This document shows positions 28,262-37,792 of a stretch of DNA of 64,000 nucleotides, piece by piece. Location of the stretch: assembly GCF_016811105.1 (NCBI RefSeq), contig NZ_JAFBGM010000002.1:1054001-1118000 (forward strand). Direction: 5' to 3'. Under the pieces are notes generated by a model. That model was not told the origin of the DNA. It worked only from the letters and a program-made list of their open reading frames with translations, and did no database searches. The stretch's first letter is position 1. Every line of letters starts with the position of its first letter. A program made the position numbers and the translations under genes. This stretch comes from Aurantibacter crassamenti (GTDB taxonomy: Bacteria; Bacteroidota; Bacteroidia; Flavobacteriales; Flavobacteriaceae).

Positions 28262-30190
28262 ATGAAAACAATTAAAAATTTCAGCGTAATATGCGCTGCA
28301 TTATTCTTTTTGACTTGTTCTAAAGATAGCAACAACGAGAGTTCAGAACCAACCAAACAAAATGTAGCCCCCAATGCATTTAATCTAACGACAATAGCAA
28401 ATGAAGCTACCGAAGTTTCTCTTATGCCATCATTTTCTTGGCAAAAAGCAAGCGATGCTGATGGAGATACAGTAACCTATGATTTTTATCTAGATACCAA
28501 TAGCTCACCTACCACCAAAATTGGTTCAAATTTAACTGCCACGTCGCATACAATAGCAAGCACACTAGATTCAGACACCAAATACTACTGGTCAGTTACG
28601 GCAAAAGATTCTAAGGGCAATACGACTTCATCATCTGTTTTTAGCTTTACCACAGTTGCAAATAATGCACCTGCTAATTTTAATTTATTGACTTTAACAA
28701 ATGAAAGTGAAAATGTTTCTTTAACTCCTTCTTTCACTTGGGAAGCTTCGGTAGATCCCGAAGGAGAAGCAGTGACCTATGAAGTTTATTTAGATACCGC
28801 TGAAAATCCGGAAACTAAAATTGGCACTAACTTAAATGAAACAAGTTATGATGTTACTACTGCCCTAGCCTTTAATACTACCTATTATTGGAAAGTTGTT
28901 GCAATAGATGAAAACGAGAACAGCATAGAAAGCGGTACTTATAGTTTCACCACTATGAACAATCCACCACCTTCAAATTTTGAACTTACGGGAATAGAAA
29001 ATGGTGCAACAAATATCGAATTATTGCCTACTTTAATTTGGGTAGCAGCAACCGACGATGGAGTCGTAACCTATGATTTATACTTTGGCTTAAATGAAAA
29101 TCCTGAACTATTTGAGTCTGACATTACGGAGACTACTTTTGAAATAACCACCGAATTACACTTAAATCAAACTTATTATTGGAAGGTTGTAGCAAAAGAT
29201 ACCAATAACAATGAAACTGAAAGTGAAATCTATAATTTTACCACAAAAGAAGTGAATTTACCTTCCGCTGCGCTCACAACATCCGCTCCTTTTTCTACTA
29301 GAGCTGGGCATACCTCGGTGGTATTCGACAATAAAATATGGGTCATAGGCGGCTACAATGGCGATGGCTCTATTAATGGTGGAGTTGATTTCTTTAATGA
29401 CATATGGTCTAGTACAGATGGTATTAACTGGGTTTTAGAAACTTCAAATCCTGGTTTTGCTGGAAGACATGATCATGCTTCTATCGTCTACGACAATAAA
29501 ATTTGGGTTATTGGTGGAAAAGCATTTGATGTACCGGGAAGAGCAGTTAATGCCTCCTCCAGAGATATGCAAGATGTATGGAATTCAAGCGATGGAATCA
29601 ATTGGACTCAAGTAACTGATAATGCCCCGTTTTCGCGCAGGGGTGGCCATGCTTTAGAGGTTCTTAATAATAAATTATATTTAGTAAGTGGAGGTTATAG
29701 TTCTTTTGGAACAGAAGAAATATGGAGCACAACTAATGGACTCGTTTGGACTCTAGAAAAAGACAATTTGGTTTTTGACAATTTCAGCAGACATAACCAC
29801 AAAATAGCACAATTAAACGGAAATTTCTATTTAGTAGGAGGATATAGACTTAGTTATGATGAAATCTGGAAAAGTAGTGATTTAGAAAATTGGTCATTAG
29901 TCAAAGATAATTTAGATTTTTTTGCAAGAATAGCACCATCATTTCATAATTATAATGGAAACTTATTGTATTTTGGAGGCCTCACAGCAAACACCTCATA
30001 TACCACATCATCAGGTTACCGACAGACAATTTGGTATAGTGTAGACGGTGAGAATTGGTCTGAAGGTGCAACGCAAGCCCCCTATTTTGAAAGATACAAA
30101 CATACATCAGTACTTTTTCAAGGCAAGATTTATATGATTGCTGGTAAAAATGCTTCTGGCTACCTTAATGACGTTTGGTCGTTCGATTAA
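28262..30190 (+). CDS. Lipoprotein with FN3-like and Kelch-type repeats
   Basis: A 642-residue surface protein. The signal ends LFFLTC. Three fibronectin-III-like repeats of about 95 residues follow (roughly 33-130, 132-227, 229-322), each with the W-x-x-A-x-D and YYWKV-x-A-x-D signature and a closing FTT. From about 330 a Kelch/galactose-oxidase-type propeller follows, with several KIWVIGGxN and DIWSSTDGINW blades. The combination suggests carbohydrate or protein adhesion on the cell surface. Catalytic Cu-ligand residues of galactose oxidase are not evident, so it is likely a binding protein. Neighbours suggest an operon with two lipoproteins before it and a small barrel after it. Confidence 0.82.
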   Translation: MKTIKNFSVICAALFFLTCSKDSNNESSEPTKQNVAPNAFNLTTIANEATEVSLMPSFSWQKASDADGDTVTYDFYLDTNSSPTTKIGSNLTATSHTIASTLDSDTKYYWSVTAKDSKGNTTSSSVFSFTTVANNAPANFNLLTLTNESENVSLTPSFTWEASVDPEGEAVTYEVYLDTAENPETKIGTNLNETSYDVTTALAFNTTYYWKVVAIDENENSIESGTYSFTTMNNPPPSNFELTGIENGATNIELLPTLIWVAATDDGVVTYDLYFGLNENPELFESDITETTFEITTELHLNQTYYWKVVAKDTNNNETESEIYNFTTKEVNLPSAALTTSAPFSTRAGHTSVVFDNKIWVIGGYNGDGSINGGVDFFNDIWSSTDGINWVLETSNPGFAGRHDHASIVYDNKIWVIGGKAFDVPGRAVNASSRDMQDVWNSSDGINWTQVTDNAPFSRRGGHALEVLNNKLYLVSGGYSSFGTEEIWSTTNGLVWTLEKDNLVFDNFSRHNHKIAQLNGNFYLVGGYRLSYDEIWKSSDLENWSLVKDNLDFFARIAPSFHNYNGNLLYFGGLTANTSYTTSSGYRQTIWYSVDGENWSEGATQAPYFERYKHTSVLFQGKIYMIAGKNASGYLNDVWSFD

Positions 30191-30238
30191 TTATAAATTC
30201 AAACATTTAACCACTATATCCATAAAATTTAAAAACAA

Positions 30239-30763
30239 ATGAAAAAAAACATTATCTACTTTGTCTTTGCCTTATTAAGTGTAACTTTTACTTACGCACA
30301 AGAATTTAGCGTAGGAACCAATGTTATAAATGCAGGTATTGGCTTAGGTGGCTATTACGGAGGGTACTCAACCTCATCGCAAAGCCCAGTTTTAAGTGTC
30401 AGCTATGAAAGAGGTGTTTGGGATGTTCCTGGACCTGGAGTAGTAAGTCTTGGTGGCTACTTCGGAAGAAAAACCTTTAAATATAATTCTATAGGAAGCG
30501 ATTATAGTTGGTCATACAACGTAATCGGAGTTCGTGGAGCATACCACTACTTAGGCTTAGAAGTTGAGAATCTTGACGTTTATGCAGGTGCAATGGCATC
30601 GTATCGCATATATAGTGGTGATAGAGCCAACAACTTTGGTAGCAGCCCGGGTGGAACCGCCTTTATAGGAGGTCGGTATTATTTTGCCGAAAATTTTGCT
30701 GTCTTTGCTGAAGGAGGTTATGGAGTAGCGTTATTATCCGTAGGAGCATCGTTTAGGTTTTAA
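30239..30763 (+). CDS. Outer-membrane beta-barrel-like protein
   Basis: The 174-residue product has a signal peptide (IIYFVFALLSVTFTYAQ) and a mature part rich in Gly, Tyr and alternating hydrophobic strands (GLGGYYGGYST, VSLGGYFGR, AVFAEGGYGVALL). It ends in Phe-Arg-Phe, which fits the C-terminal signal of outer-membrane barrels. Size suggests eight strands, as in OmpX/OmpW-like proteins. It follows the Kelch lipoprotein by 48 bp and precedes a terminator, so it is probably the last gene of the operon. Confidence 0.7.
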   Translation: MKKNIIYFVFALLSVTFTYAQEFSVGTNVINAGIGLGGYYGGYSTSSQSPVLSVSYERGVWDVPGPGVVSLGGYFGRKTFKYNSIGSDYSWSYNVIGVRGAYHYLGLEVENLDVYAGAMASYRIYSGDRANNFGSSPGGTAFIGGRYYFAENFAVFAEGGYGVALLSVGASFRF

Positions 30764-30788
30764 CAATCACTTCTGTAATACAAAATAT

Positions 30789-30819
30789 AAAAGCTCCTTT
30801 AGATAAAAAAGGGGCTTTT
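30789..30819. terminator. Terminator between the barrel gene and DUF922 gene
   Basis: Arms AAAAGCTCCTTT (30789-30800) and AAAGGGGCTTTT (30808-30819) pair with one U·G wobble on the plus strand around a 7-base loop. The minus-strand stop codon of the DUF922 gene (30818-30820) sits at its right edge. Confidence 0.75.
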
Positions 30820-31348
30820 ATTCTTCAAGTGATTTCGCAATCTTTTCATTCCAAATAGATTGTTGCTCTAAATCTCTAGAATAGTTGGTTTCGCGATCAT
30901 ACTTGTTCTGAAAAGCATGTAAGTCTGCATTAATTTCAACAAAAATAGCACGTACCTTTTTCTTGATATTGGTATCGTTCCTAACGGTTTTTAAACGTGT
31001 TCGAAATTTCTTGGCAAAAAGCTCAGTAATATCAAAATGCAACTGTTCATGGCTTAGTACTACATCATTACATAATTCTGGTTTGTACCATGATTTATCA
31101 GGATAAAAAAGCGAGTTTACAATAATCTCAAGACTTGATTCACCATTTGCAATAATACTACTTAAAGAATATGTTATGCCACTAGCTGTGGTTGCTGCAG
31201 CCCATTCGGTTTTTAGAGGACTACCCTGATAATCTGCCCAAGTTAATTTTCTTTCTTTAGACCATAGTAGTACGCGGTCTTCATCTTGCGCTTCAATTTG
31301 ACTAAAAGTCAAAATGCACATTAACAGTAGTACTTTTAGTTTACCCAA
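30818..31348 (-). CDS. DUF922 domain protein with HExxH motif
   Basis: The 176 residues start with a signal peptide (KVLLLMCILTFSQIEAQ). The DUF922 body contains KLTWADYQGSP and a SHEQLHFDITELFAKKFR stretch, where HEQLH is an HExxH zinc-binding motif. DUF922 proteins are predicted secreted zinc metallopeptidases without a known substrate. The gene overlaps the OsmC gene by 13 bp, so the two are translationally coupled. It is the last gene of the guaA-led minus-strand operon. Peptidase activity is an inference from the motif. Confidence 0.82.
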   Translation of the reverse strand: MGKLKVLLLMCILTFSQIEAQDEDRVLLWSKERKLTWADYQGSPLKTEWAAATTASGITYSLSSIIANGESSLEIIVNSLFYPDKSWYKPELCNDVVLSHEQLHFDITELFAKKFRTRLKTVRNDTNIKKKVRAIFVEINADLHAFQNKYDRETNYSRDLEQQSIWNEKIAKSLEE

Positions 31349-31740
31349 TTGAATTGAATTTTTTTATCAATATCAGGATGCAAACTATAATGCACTGGGC
31401 AGGTATTTGCAGTATGAATTAATATTTTTCTATCCTTTTCGCTTACAGCGCTTGGCAATTTCAAATCAATTTCAATTTTTGAAATCCGTCTAGGATTTGA
31501 AGCCATATGTTTTGTAACCTCTGCTGTTGTATCATTTAAATCAACATCAAGCTGTTTGGCCTTAATACCCATCATGGTTAATATACAACTTGCTAAACCT
31601 GTTGCTACCGTATCAGTAGGCGAAAATGCCTGACCCAAACCATTATTATCAACTGGGGCATCTGTATTAAAAATATCTCCTGATTGTAAATGCTCACATG
31701 TAGTTCGTAAACCACCTTTGTAGGTTACTTTTGAGGTCAT
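31336..31740 (-). CDS. OsmC family peroxiredoxin-like protein
   Basis: The 134-residue length fits one OsmC domain, which works as a dimer and reduces organic hydroperoxides through two cysteines. The active-site Cys sits in the ATGLASCILTMMG helix (about residue 52), and a second Cys in HTANTCPVHYSL. The gene overlaps the preceding LysM gene by 4 bp (ATGA type) and the following DUF922 gene by 13 bp, showing tight coupling. No signal peptide, so it is cytosolic. Confidence 0.9.
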   Translation of the reverse strand: MTSKVTYKGGLRTTCEHLQSGDIFNTDAPVDNNGLGQAFSPTDTVATGLASCILTMMGIKAKQLDVDLNDTTAEVTKHMASNPRRISKIEIDLKLPSAVSEKDRKILIHTANTCPVHYSLHPDIDKKIQFNWVN

Positions 31741-33929
31741 GGCTTTATCGTTTTTAATTCCTTTAAACGCAAATCTTCATAACTCATTATATAAGATGCT
31801 TGATTAAAATAACCCGATGCAAAATCTTTTTCATATGAAAACTTATTACCAGTGTATTCAGTCTCGCCTACAAGCTGTGAAATATTAAACAAGTCATTTT
31901 TATAAGCCAATTTCAACAAAAGATCAAAAGTAGTATCAAAACCTCTTACTGCATACCGATCCGGCTCACCACTAAAACGTTTACGATACGCTTTTTCAAA
32001 GCTATTGTTGGCAGGCTCTCTAAATACTGAAGGATATGTAAAATTAAGATTAGACAAGTGTACGCTAGAAATCACTTCACTTTCAAATGCTCTTTCTTTA
32101 AATGTAGTAAACAAACGTAGCTTAATTTTTTCTTTATCATTTTCAGGATCTAATAGAGAATTCTGTAATGAATTAAGAATTGACGTTACACTAGTCACTA
32201 ATTTAAAATTATCGCTTTCAACAAAAATCCAATTTTCTTTTTCTTTAGAAAGTAGTAATTTCAGTTTCTCAATATCAACGCCAATATTCTTTTCTTCTTC
32301 AATTACTTCAGCAATTTTGGCTTCAGGGAAATTCAATTTTAAAGAATCACGAACCACAACATGCGTAGAATCTGCTATAACAACAATATTCTCGTCAGTA
32401 TATATTTCTTTGATATAGGATATCATTTTCTTTCTTAATAACGGATCAGCTGTATACGAAAAGAAAACATTTTTTAAACTAACATCTTTGTTTGGTCTGA
32501 TTGGCGTAATTACCGGAACTCTTTTATCAGCAGCTCTTACTGCAACTTCTCTAACCGAAGCAAGATCAAACGGACCAACAATTGCATTATAATCAGACAA
32601 GTTTTCGCGCATCAAAATCTCTTTTGTCTTTGAGAGGTCCAACTGATTGTCAAAAGTTTTCACATCAATTGAAACACCCAATTTCGCTATTGAATCCATT
32701 GCCACTAGTGCTCCTGAATAAAACCCTAAACTATATTTTAATAAACTAGGTTTGTCTAATTGCCTATCAATTTCAGCCTTATCACTTAAATCTAATTTGT
32801 TTATTCGAAACGGTAACATAAACATTACTTTAGGTCGAATAGCTAAATTGATACTGTCTACAAGGTTTAACTTATCTAGCACAAGGGCATTGCGAACTTC
32901 AAAATCACCCATTTGATCTTTGGGCAATTTCAATATCATACCCGCTTTTAATCCTTCTGATAAATCAGGGTTTAAAGCCAACAAATCTTTGTATGAAATT
33001 CCTAATTTACGTGTTAACGAAAACTCGGTCTGTTTGGGTTTGACTTCATAGAAATTAAAATTATCAGTATTCACTTCACCCGCATCCAACTTTTGCTCCG
33101 GAATTCGAATAACCATACCCTCTTTCAAGCCTCCTTTTTCAGTTATCTCTGGATTAAGTCTAACAATTTCATCAGATTTCACATTAAACTCTTGTTCTAA
33201 CCTATAGAAGTTCATTTTAGGAGGAACCGTGTATGATTTATAAATTTGTGTTTCTTGATCCTCAATAGTACTTCCCGGAATTTTTGGCAGTTTTAATTCT
33301 TGCCCCATTCTTAGGTAATCAGACGTTTTTGAAAGCTCAGGATTCAGCACTAACAAACTATCTATTGTAATACTATGTTTATGCGCTATACTCCAACGAG
33401 TTTCTTTTGGCGCCACCTTGTACGTAATATAATCTGCCGCGTTAATATCATCTTCTCTCACCCTTTTATATTTAGGAATACGCAATTCCATATTTTTTTT
33501 CAACGGTGCAGAATACAAATCTCTATTATAGCGCTTAACATCTTCTTCAGTTATATTATAGCGTTTTGCAATACCATACAGCGTTTCTTTTCTTCTAACT
33601 TTATGAGAAGTAAACCCTATTGGTTTTGGTGGTTCAACTTTAGATTTCACTGAAGAATTCTCATCACTTACAACTACTGGTTTTGTTGAAACACCTGAAG
33701 CCGACGAAGCAGGTATTACCAAAATAGTATTGGTTCTTAATGCTTGTCCTTTTTTAATCTCTTTATTATAAATAAGAATATTATCAGTTGAGACACTGTA
33801 TTGTTTTGCAATACCCTCTAATGTTTCCCCTTTTTTAACCGCATGTGTAGTAAATTTCTGTGCTGTAGACTTACAACCAGAAAGTACTATTATAAAAAGT
33901 ACGAGTATATTTTTTAATACTTGATTCAT
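31737..33929 (-). CDS. LysM protein with PBP1-like receptor domain
   Basis: The 730 residues start with a lipoprotein signal (VLFIIVLSGC). Five LysM repeats lie from about 26 to 345 (for example VKKGETLEGIAKQYSV and VRRKETLYGIAKRYN), and a type-1 periplasmic-binding-protein-like domain runs from about 365 to 725 (VMFMLPFRINKLDLS, AIVGPFDLASVREVAV). LysM repeats bind peptidoglycan, so the receptor domain is held in the wall. Substrate unknown. It lies 12 bp after guaA and overlaps the OsmC gene by 4 bp; this LysM gene beside guaA is common in Flavobacteriaceae. An envelope sensing or amino-acid-binding role is inference. Confidence 0.85.
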   Translation of the reverse strand: MNQVLKNILVLFIIVLSGCKSTAQKFTTHAVKKGETLEGIAKQYSVSTDNILIYNKEIKKGQALRTNTILVIPASSASGVSTKPVVVSDENSSVKSKVEPPKPIGFTSHKVRRKETLYGIAKRYNITEEDVKRYNRDLYSAPLKKNMELRIPKYKRVREDDINAADYITYKVAPKETRWSIAHKHSITIDSLLVLNPELSKTSDYLRMGQELKLPKIPGSTIEDQETQIYKSYTVPPKMNFYRLEQEFNVKSDEIVRLNPEITEKGGLKEGMVIRIPEQKLDAGEVNTDNFNFYEVKPKQTEFSLTRKLGISYKDLLALNPDLSEGLKAGMILKLPKDQMGDFEVRNALVLDKLNLVDSINLAIRPKVMFMLPFRINKLDLSDKAEIDRQLDKPSLLKYSLGFYSGALVAMDSIAKLGVSIDVKTFDNQLDLSKTKEILMRENLSDYNAIVGPFDLASVREVAVRAADKRVPVITPIRPNKDVSLKNVFFSYTADPLLRKKMISYIKEIYTDENIVVIADSTHVVVRDSLKLNFPEAKIAEVIEEEKNIGVDIEKLKLLLSKEKENWIFVESDNFKLVTSVTSILNSLQNSLLDPENDKEKIKLRLFTTFKERAFESEVISSVHLSNLNFTYPSVFREPANNSFEKAYRKRFSGEPDRYAVRGFDTTFDLLLKLAYKNDLFNISQLVGETEYTGNKFSYEKDFASGYFNQASYIMSYEDLRLKELKTIKP

Positions 33930-33941
33930 ATTATTGTATGA

Positions 33942-35474
33942 TTATTCCCATTCAATGGTTGCTGGGGGTTTCGAACTGATATCGTATACAACCCGGTTCA
34001 CACCAGGTACTTTATTAATTATCTCATTTGATATTTTCTGCAAAAACTCATAAGGCAGATTAACCCAATCTGCCGTCATACCATCTGTACTTTCTACGGC
34101 TCTTAAAGCTACACATTTTTCATAAGTTCGTTCATCACCCATTACTCCTACACTATTTACGGGTAAAAGCATCGCTCCGGCCTGCCATACCTTATCATAA
34201 AGTTCCCATTCACGTAAACCACTAATAAAAATATGGTCAACTTCTTGCAGAATAGTTACTTTCTCAGGTGTAATATCTCCTAATATTCTAATTGCCAAAC
34301 CTGGTCCTGGAAAAGGATGTCTTCCTAATAAATCTTTATCCAATCCCATACTTGCACCAACCCTTCTCACCTCATCTTTAAATAACATTTTCAGAGGTTC
34401 TACAACTTTCAATTTCATATAATCAGGCAATCCACCTACATTATGATGACTTTTAATTGTTGCTGAAGGACCACCAGTTGCTGAAACCGATTCAATAACA
34501 TCAGGATATATTGTGCCTTGCGCCAACCATTTAGCATTATCTACTAAATGCGATTCATCATCAAAAACTTCAACAAATACACGGCCTATAATTTTTCTTT
34601 TTGTCTCTGGGTCACTCTCACCAGCCAATTCATCCAAAAAGCGTGCCGAAGCATCTACGCCTTTCACATTAAGTCCCATGCCTTCATATTGCTTAAGAAC
34701 GCCATCAAACTCATTCTTCCGAAGCAATCCGTTATTGACAAAAATGCAATGTAAATTTTCACCAATTGCTTTATGAAGTAAAACGGCCGCTACAGAAGAA
34801 TCTACGCCTCCTGAAAGTCCTAAAATTACTTTTTCATCGCCAATTTTTTCTTTGAGTTCAGCAACTGCAGTTTCAACAAAGGCATCTGGTGTCCAAGTTT
34901 GAGCAATACCCGCTATTTTCACCAAGAAATTTTCTAATAATTGCTTACCATCTGAAGAGTGATAAACCTCAGGATGAAATTGAATTCCATAAGTATCCTC
35001 ACCATCAAATTTAAAAGCTGCATTTTCAACATCATGGGTACTAGCCAGAAGTTTCGAATTTTCAGGAAGTTGCTTTATCGTATCTGCATGACTCATCCAG
35101 ACTTGACTACCTGTACTAATATTGTCTAAAAATGGACTACTAGAATCTACATGAGATAGGTTTGCTCTACCATATTCTCTAGTATTTGATTTTTCAACAT
35201 TACCACCTTTAAAATGTGCCAAATATTGAGCACCATAACAAACACCCAATAAAGGTTTTTTACCCTTTATTTCAGATAAATCAGGATGCGGTGCATCTTC
35301 TGCACGTACTGAATATGGCGAACCCGAAAGTATAACGGCCTTATATTCAGAAAGGTCTTTAGGTGGGTTGTTAAATGGTTTAATCTCAGAGAAAATATTC
35401 AACTCTCTTACACGTCTACCAATAAGTTGGGTATACTGAGAGCCAAAATCTAGAATTAGGACTTTGTTTTGCAT
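33942..35474 (-). CDS. guaA: GMP synthase (glutamine-hydrolysing)
   Basis: The enzyme aminates XMP to GMP. The start at 35474 ([20 protein letters not shown]) is preferred over an upstream TTG two codons away. The 510 residues have a class-I glutamine amidotransferase with Cys in LLGVCYGAQ and His/Glu in FHPEVYH. An ATP-pyrophosphatase follows with [17 protein letters not shown], then the C-terminal dimer domain ending [12 protein letters not shown]. The gene is first in an operon with the LysM, OsmC and DUF922 genes. Confidence 0.98.
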   Translation of the reverse strand: MQNKVLILDFGSQYTQLIGRRVRELNIFSEIKPFNNPPKDLSEYKAVILSGSPYSVRAEDAPHPDLSEIKGKKPLLGVCYGAQYLAHFKGGNVEKSNTREYGRANLSHVDSSSPFLDNISTGSQVWMSHADTIKQLPENSKLLASTHDVENAAFKFDGEDTYGIQFHPEVYHSSDGKQLLENFLVKIAGIAQTWTPDAFVETAVAELKEKIGDEKVILGLSGGVDSSVAAVLLHKAIGENLHCIFVNNGLLRKNEFDGVLKQYEGMGLNVKGVDASARFLDELAGESDPETKRKIIGRVFVEVFDDESHLVDNAKWLAQGTIYPDVIESVSATGGPSATIKSHHNVGGLPDYMKLKVVEPLKMLFKDEVRRVGASMGLDKDLLGRHPFPGPGLAIRILGDITPEKVTILQEVDHIFISGLREWELYDKVWQAGAMLLPVNSVGVMGDERTYEKCVALRAVESTDGMTADWVNLPYEFLQKISNEIINKVPGVNRVVYDISSKPPATIEWE

Positions 35475-35627
35475 GCGCAAAAATAGGAAAATCGAAATTT
35501 TGAGATAGCGTTCTTAGTGGATATTTGTAATAATTTTTAACAAGCCATGAAATTATAATTTTTTATGTCTTGAACTATTAGCCTGTAGCTATTCCATTTT
35601 AGCTAAATACACCAAATTAAGAAGAAT

Positions 35628-35745
35628 TAAAAAACCCTGTCTACCATTCGATAAACAGGGCTTTTAATCAAAATCAAAACCAACCTAAACACATGAACTA
35701 ATTAAGTTCAAACTTTCTTTTTCATAGCAATTTATTATATAACAA
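35628..35745 (-). ncRNA. Candidate minus-strand small RNA or leader with directional terminator
   Basis: On the minus strand this block has a five-codon frame, ATG AAA AAG AAA GTT TGA (35725 to 35708). Next come a short GAACT/AGTTC hairpin (35695-35709) and a T/G-rich spacer. The last element is an 11-bp terminator hairpin (CCCTGTTTATC with GGTAGACAGGG, 35635-35660) and TTTTTT. Two of its pairs are G·U only in the minus-strand RNA and would be mismatches on the plus strand, so transcription is directional. It lies in the 526-bp guaA-bshC gap. It may be a free small RNA, a leader, or the end of the bshC transcript. Confidence 0.4.
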
Positions 35746-35912
35746 CTAACTTATATTTTACCCTACCGTAAATATTGATTTTTTAAAAATTATTTTTAGA
35801 AACTCCATATTATTACTCTCGGAGATACTAGGCGATACGTAAAATACAGTAGTTTAGGACTGAATTTAATAGCAATGTGCTGTAATTGACTTATTAAAAA
35901 AATCTATAAATT

Positions 35913-35987
35913 ATGAAATCGCGAAGAAATCTTAGAATTGAAGAAATACCGATTTTGCCCTTTTTTGGATTAAAAAGCAGTTCTTAA
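35913..35987 (+). CDS. Very small basic ORF, doubtful
   Basis: Twenty-four codons starting MKSRRNLRIEEIPILPFFG and ending at a TAA, in the gap between guaA and bshC on the plus strand. TTGAC at 35886 and a TATAAATT at 35905 could be promoter elements, but the latter is too close to the ATG for a normal leader. There is no homologue or domain I recognise. It may be chance. Confidence 0.2.
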   Translation: MKSRRNLRIEEIPILPFFGLKSSS

Positions 35988-36006
35988 ACTAAAATTCATA
36001 GTTTTT

Positions 36007-37611
36007 TCAGCTCAATACTGTGAATTCAAGATCTAAAGGCTTTAAGGAATCAATTAATTGAGGTATCAAATCTTCACCATATTCAAGATAAAGTTCAGAG
36101 AAGTTCATTATTCGCTCTTGCAATGAATGATTTGGAAATAATTCGTTTTGTAATTCAGTCACACGCAGTACTTGGTCTTTTAATTTTCGTTTTTGCGCTT
36201 GCATTAAACGATTTTCAAGATTATCTAACCCCTTTTTTTGCTTAATTTCTTGTGCTTTTACTGCACCTAAGAAAGATTTATCTGTTTGTTCTGCCAAGAT
36301 ATATAAATCAGCAAATTGCTTTTCTAAAAGTTCTTTTTGTGGTGTAAAATCAATATCAATATTAGAAATGGCTCTAATCTTCTTATTGATTAAACTATTT
36401 TGATCAAGAAATAAGTCTTTTACAGAAAGGTCAAGTTTTGCTGTTTTTGCTTTTGCTTTTTCAGAAACTATTAATGCTGAATTACGAAGTAAAAGTGCTG
36501 GAAAAGGCACACTCATTGCCCCAAACATTGATTTTAATTCAAGCCAATAGGCAAGTTCTCCCCCTCCACCGATATAGCAAAGATTGGGTAAAATCACTTC
36601 TTGATACAATGGTCTAGCAATAACATTGGGCGAAAATCGCGATGGATGTTCATCAATCTCCTGTAATAATTCAGTTTTAGTCCAATTAATATCTGTTCCT
36701 ACAACACCATAGCCATTAGCCTTAGCAACTATGCGTTCACGCAACCCATCTTTGAGGTAGAAATAATTAATTTCTCTTGGGTTAACTTGTACTTTATAAT
36801 CATCTGATGCCTTTTGCAATAAATCAATACTTGCTGAAACTTCATTATGCGCTATATTTTCAAAGATATCTTTCTTCGCATATGGCATCAATAATTTTTT
36901 CAAATCAGTATCATGCCCATCAATAATAACAAGTCCATATTCACCGAAAAGCTCATTCGCTAAAAAACGAGTAGCATCTGTTAGATTCTGATGCTTTACA
37001 TACGCCTTCTCAAAAAGATTCTTTAAAAAATCTGCATTTTCACCACTACCTAGTTCACTAGCGAAAGCTTCAAAAACTTCCTGTAAACCTTCTGTAGACA
37101 TAGGGCCAACTGCACCACCAACATGGCCTTCCGGATTCCAATGTAACTTTTTCCCTTTGAAATTAAAATAATTAATTTCTTCAAAATCATGATCTTCTGT
37201 GGCCATCCAATAAACGGGCACAAAATTATATTTTGGATATTCTTTTTTTAGTGTTTTGGTAAGATTTATAGTAGAAATAATTTTATATAAAAAATAGAGC
37301 GGACCAGTAAACAAATTCAATTGATGCCCAGTAACTACGGTAAACGTTATCGGTTCTTTTAATTGAATTAGATGCTCTTTCGTTTTTTTGCTAATCGATA
37401 CATCAACATATTGGTTTATTAAGCTATCGTATAATATATTGCGATTTGCATCAGGAAAACTACGTTGCTTTTCTTCAATTTGCGCCTCAAAATTCTTTAA
37501 AGTTGGAAAATTAGTATAAAACGGTTTTACCGCTTCATCTTCATTGAGGTAATCACAAATTAACTTCGAAAAGTAACCGGTTTGCTTATAGTTAATACAG
37601 TCAACATCCAT
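36007..37611 (-). CDS. bshC: Bacillithiol biosynthesis cysteine-adding enzyme
   Basis: BshC performs the last step of bacillithiol synthesis, joining Cys to GlcN-malate. The start at 37611 (MDVDCINYKQTGYFSK) matches the family's opening, giving 534 residues; the ATG 12 codons upstream adds an unconserved leader. The Rossmann-like core has VVTGHQLNLFTGPLYFLYKI and YWMATEDHDFEEINYF. A long coiled coil near 415-490 carries LLEKQFADLYILAEQ. Bacillithiol genes are known in Bacteroidota. No bshA or bshB is in the window. Confidence 0.93.
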   Translation of the reverse strand: MDVDCINYKQTGYFSKLICDYLNEDEAVKPFYTNFPTLKNFEAQIEEKQRSFPDANRNILYDSLINQYVDVSISKKTKEHLIQLKEPITFTVVTGHQLNLFTGPLYFLYKIISTINLTKTLKKEYPKYNFVPVYWMATEDHDFEEINYFNFKGKKLHWNPEGHVGGAVGPMSTEGLQEVFEAFASELGSGENADFLKNLFEKAYVKHQNLTDATRFLANELFGEYGLVIIDGHDTDLKKLLMPYAKKDIFENIAHNEVSASIDLLQKASDDYKVQVNPREINYFYLKDGLRERIVAKANGYGVVGTDINWTKTELLQEIDEHPSRFSPNVIARPLYQEVILPNLCYIGGGGELAYWLELKSMFGAMSVPFPALLLRNSALIVSEKAKAKTAKLDLSVKDLFLDQNSLINKKIRAISNIDIDFTPQKELLEKQFADLYILAEQTDKSFLGAVKAQEIKQKKGLDNLENRLMQAQKRKLKDQVLRVTELQNELFPNHSLQERIMNFSELYLEYGEDLIPQLIDSLKPLDLEFTVLS

Positions 37612-37792
37612 AGAGCGTAAAAATCGCGATAAAGTTAAACTTATCATTAAAAACTGCTGCTAAAAATACGTTAAAAGCCTTAATAGTCCATTTAACGAAA
37701 AAACCTTACTTATGACTGCTCTATAAAAGAAACAACCCACAATTTTCATAGATTGTGCTTTGCTGTATAGGCTATTGTAATTTGAAATACAT

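Noticed and set aside
32005-32418. Plus-strand ORF of 137 codons inside the LysM gene
   Set aside because: Antisense shadow; Ser/Phe-rich composition and no domain.
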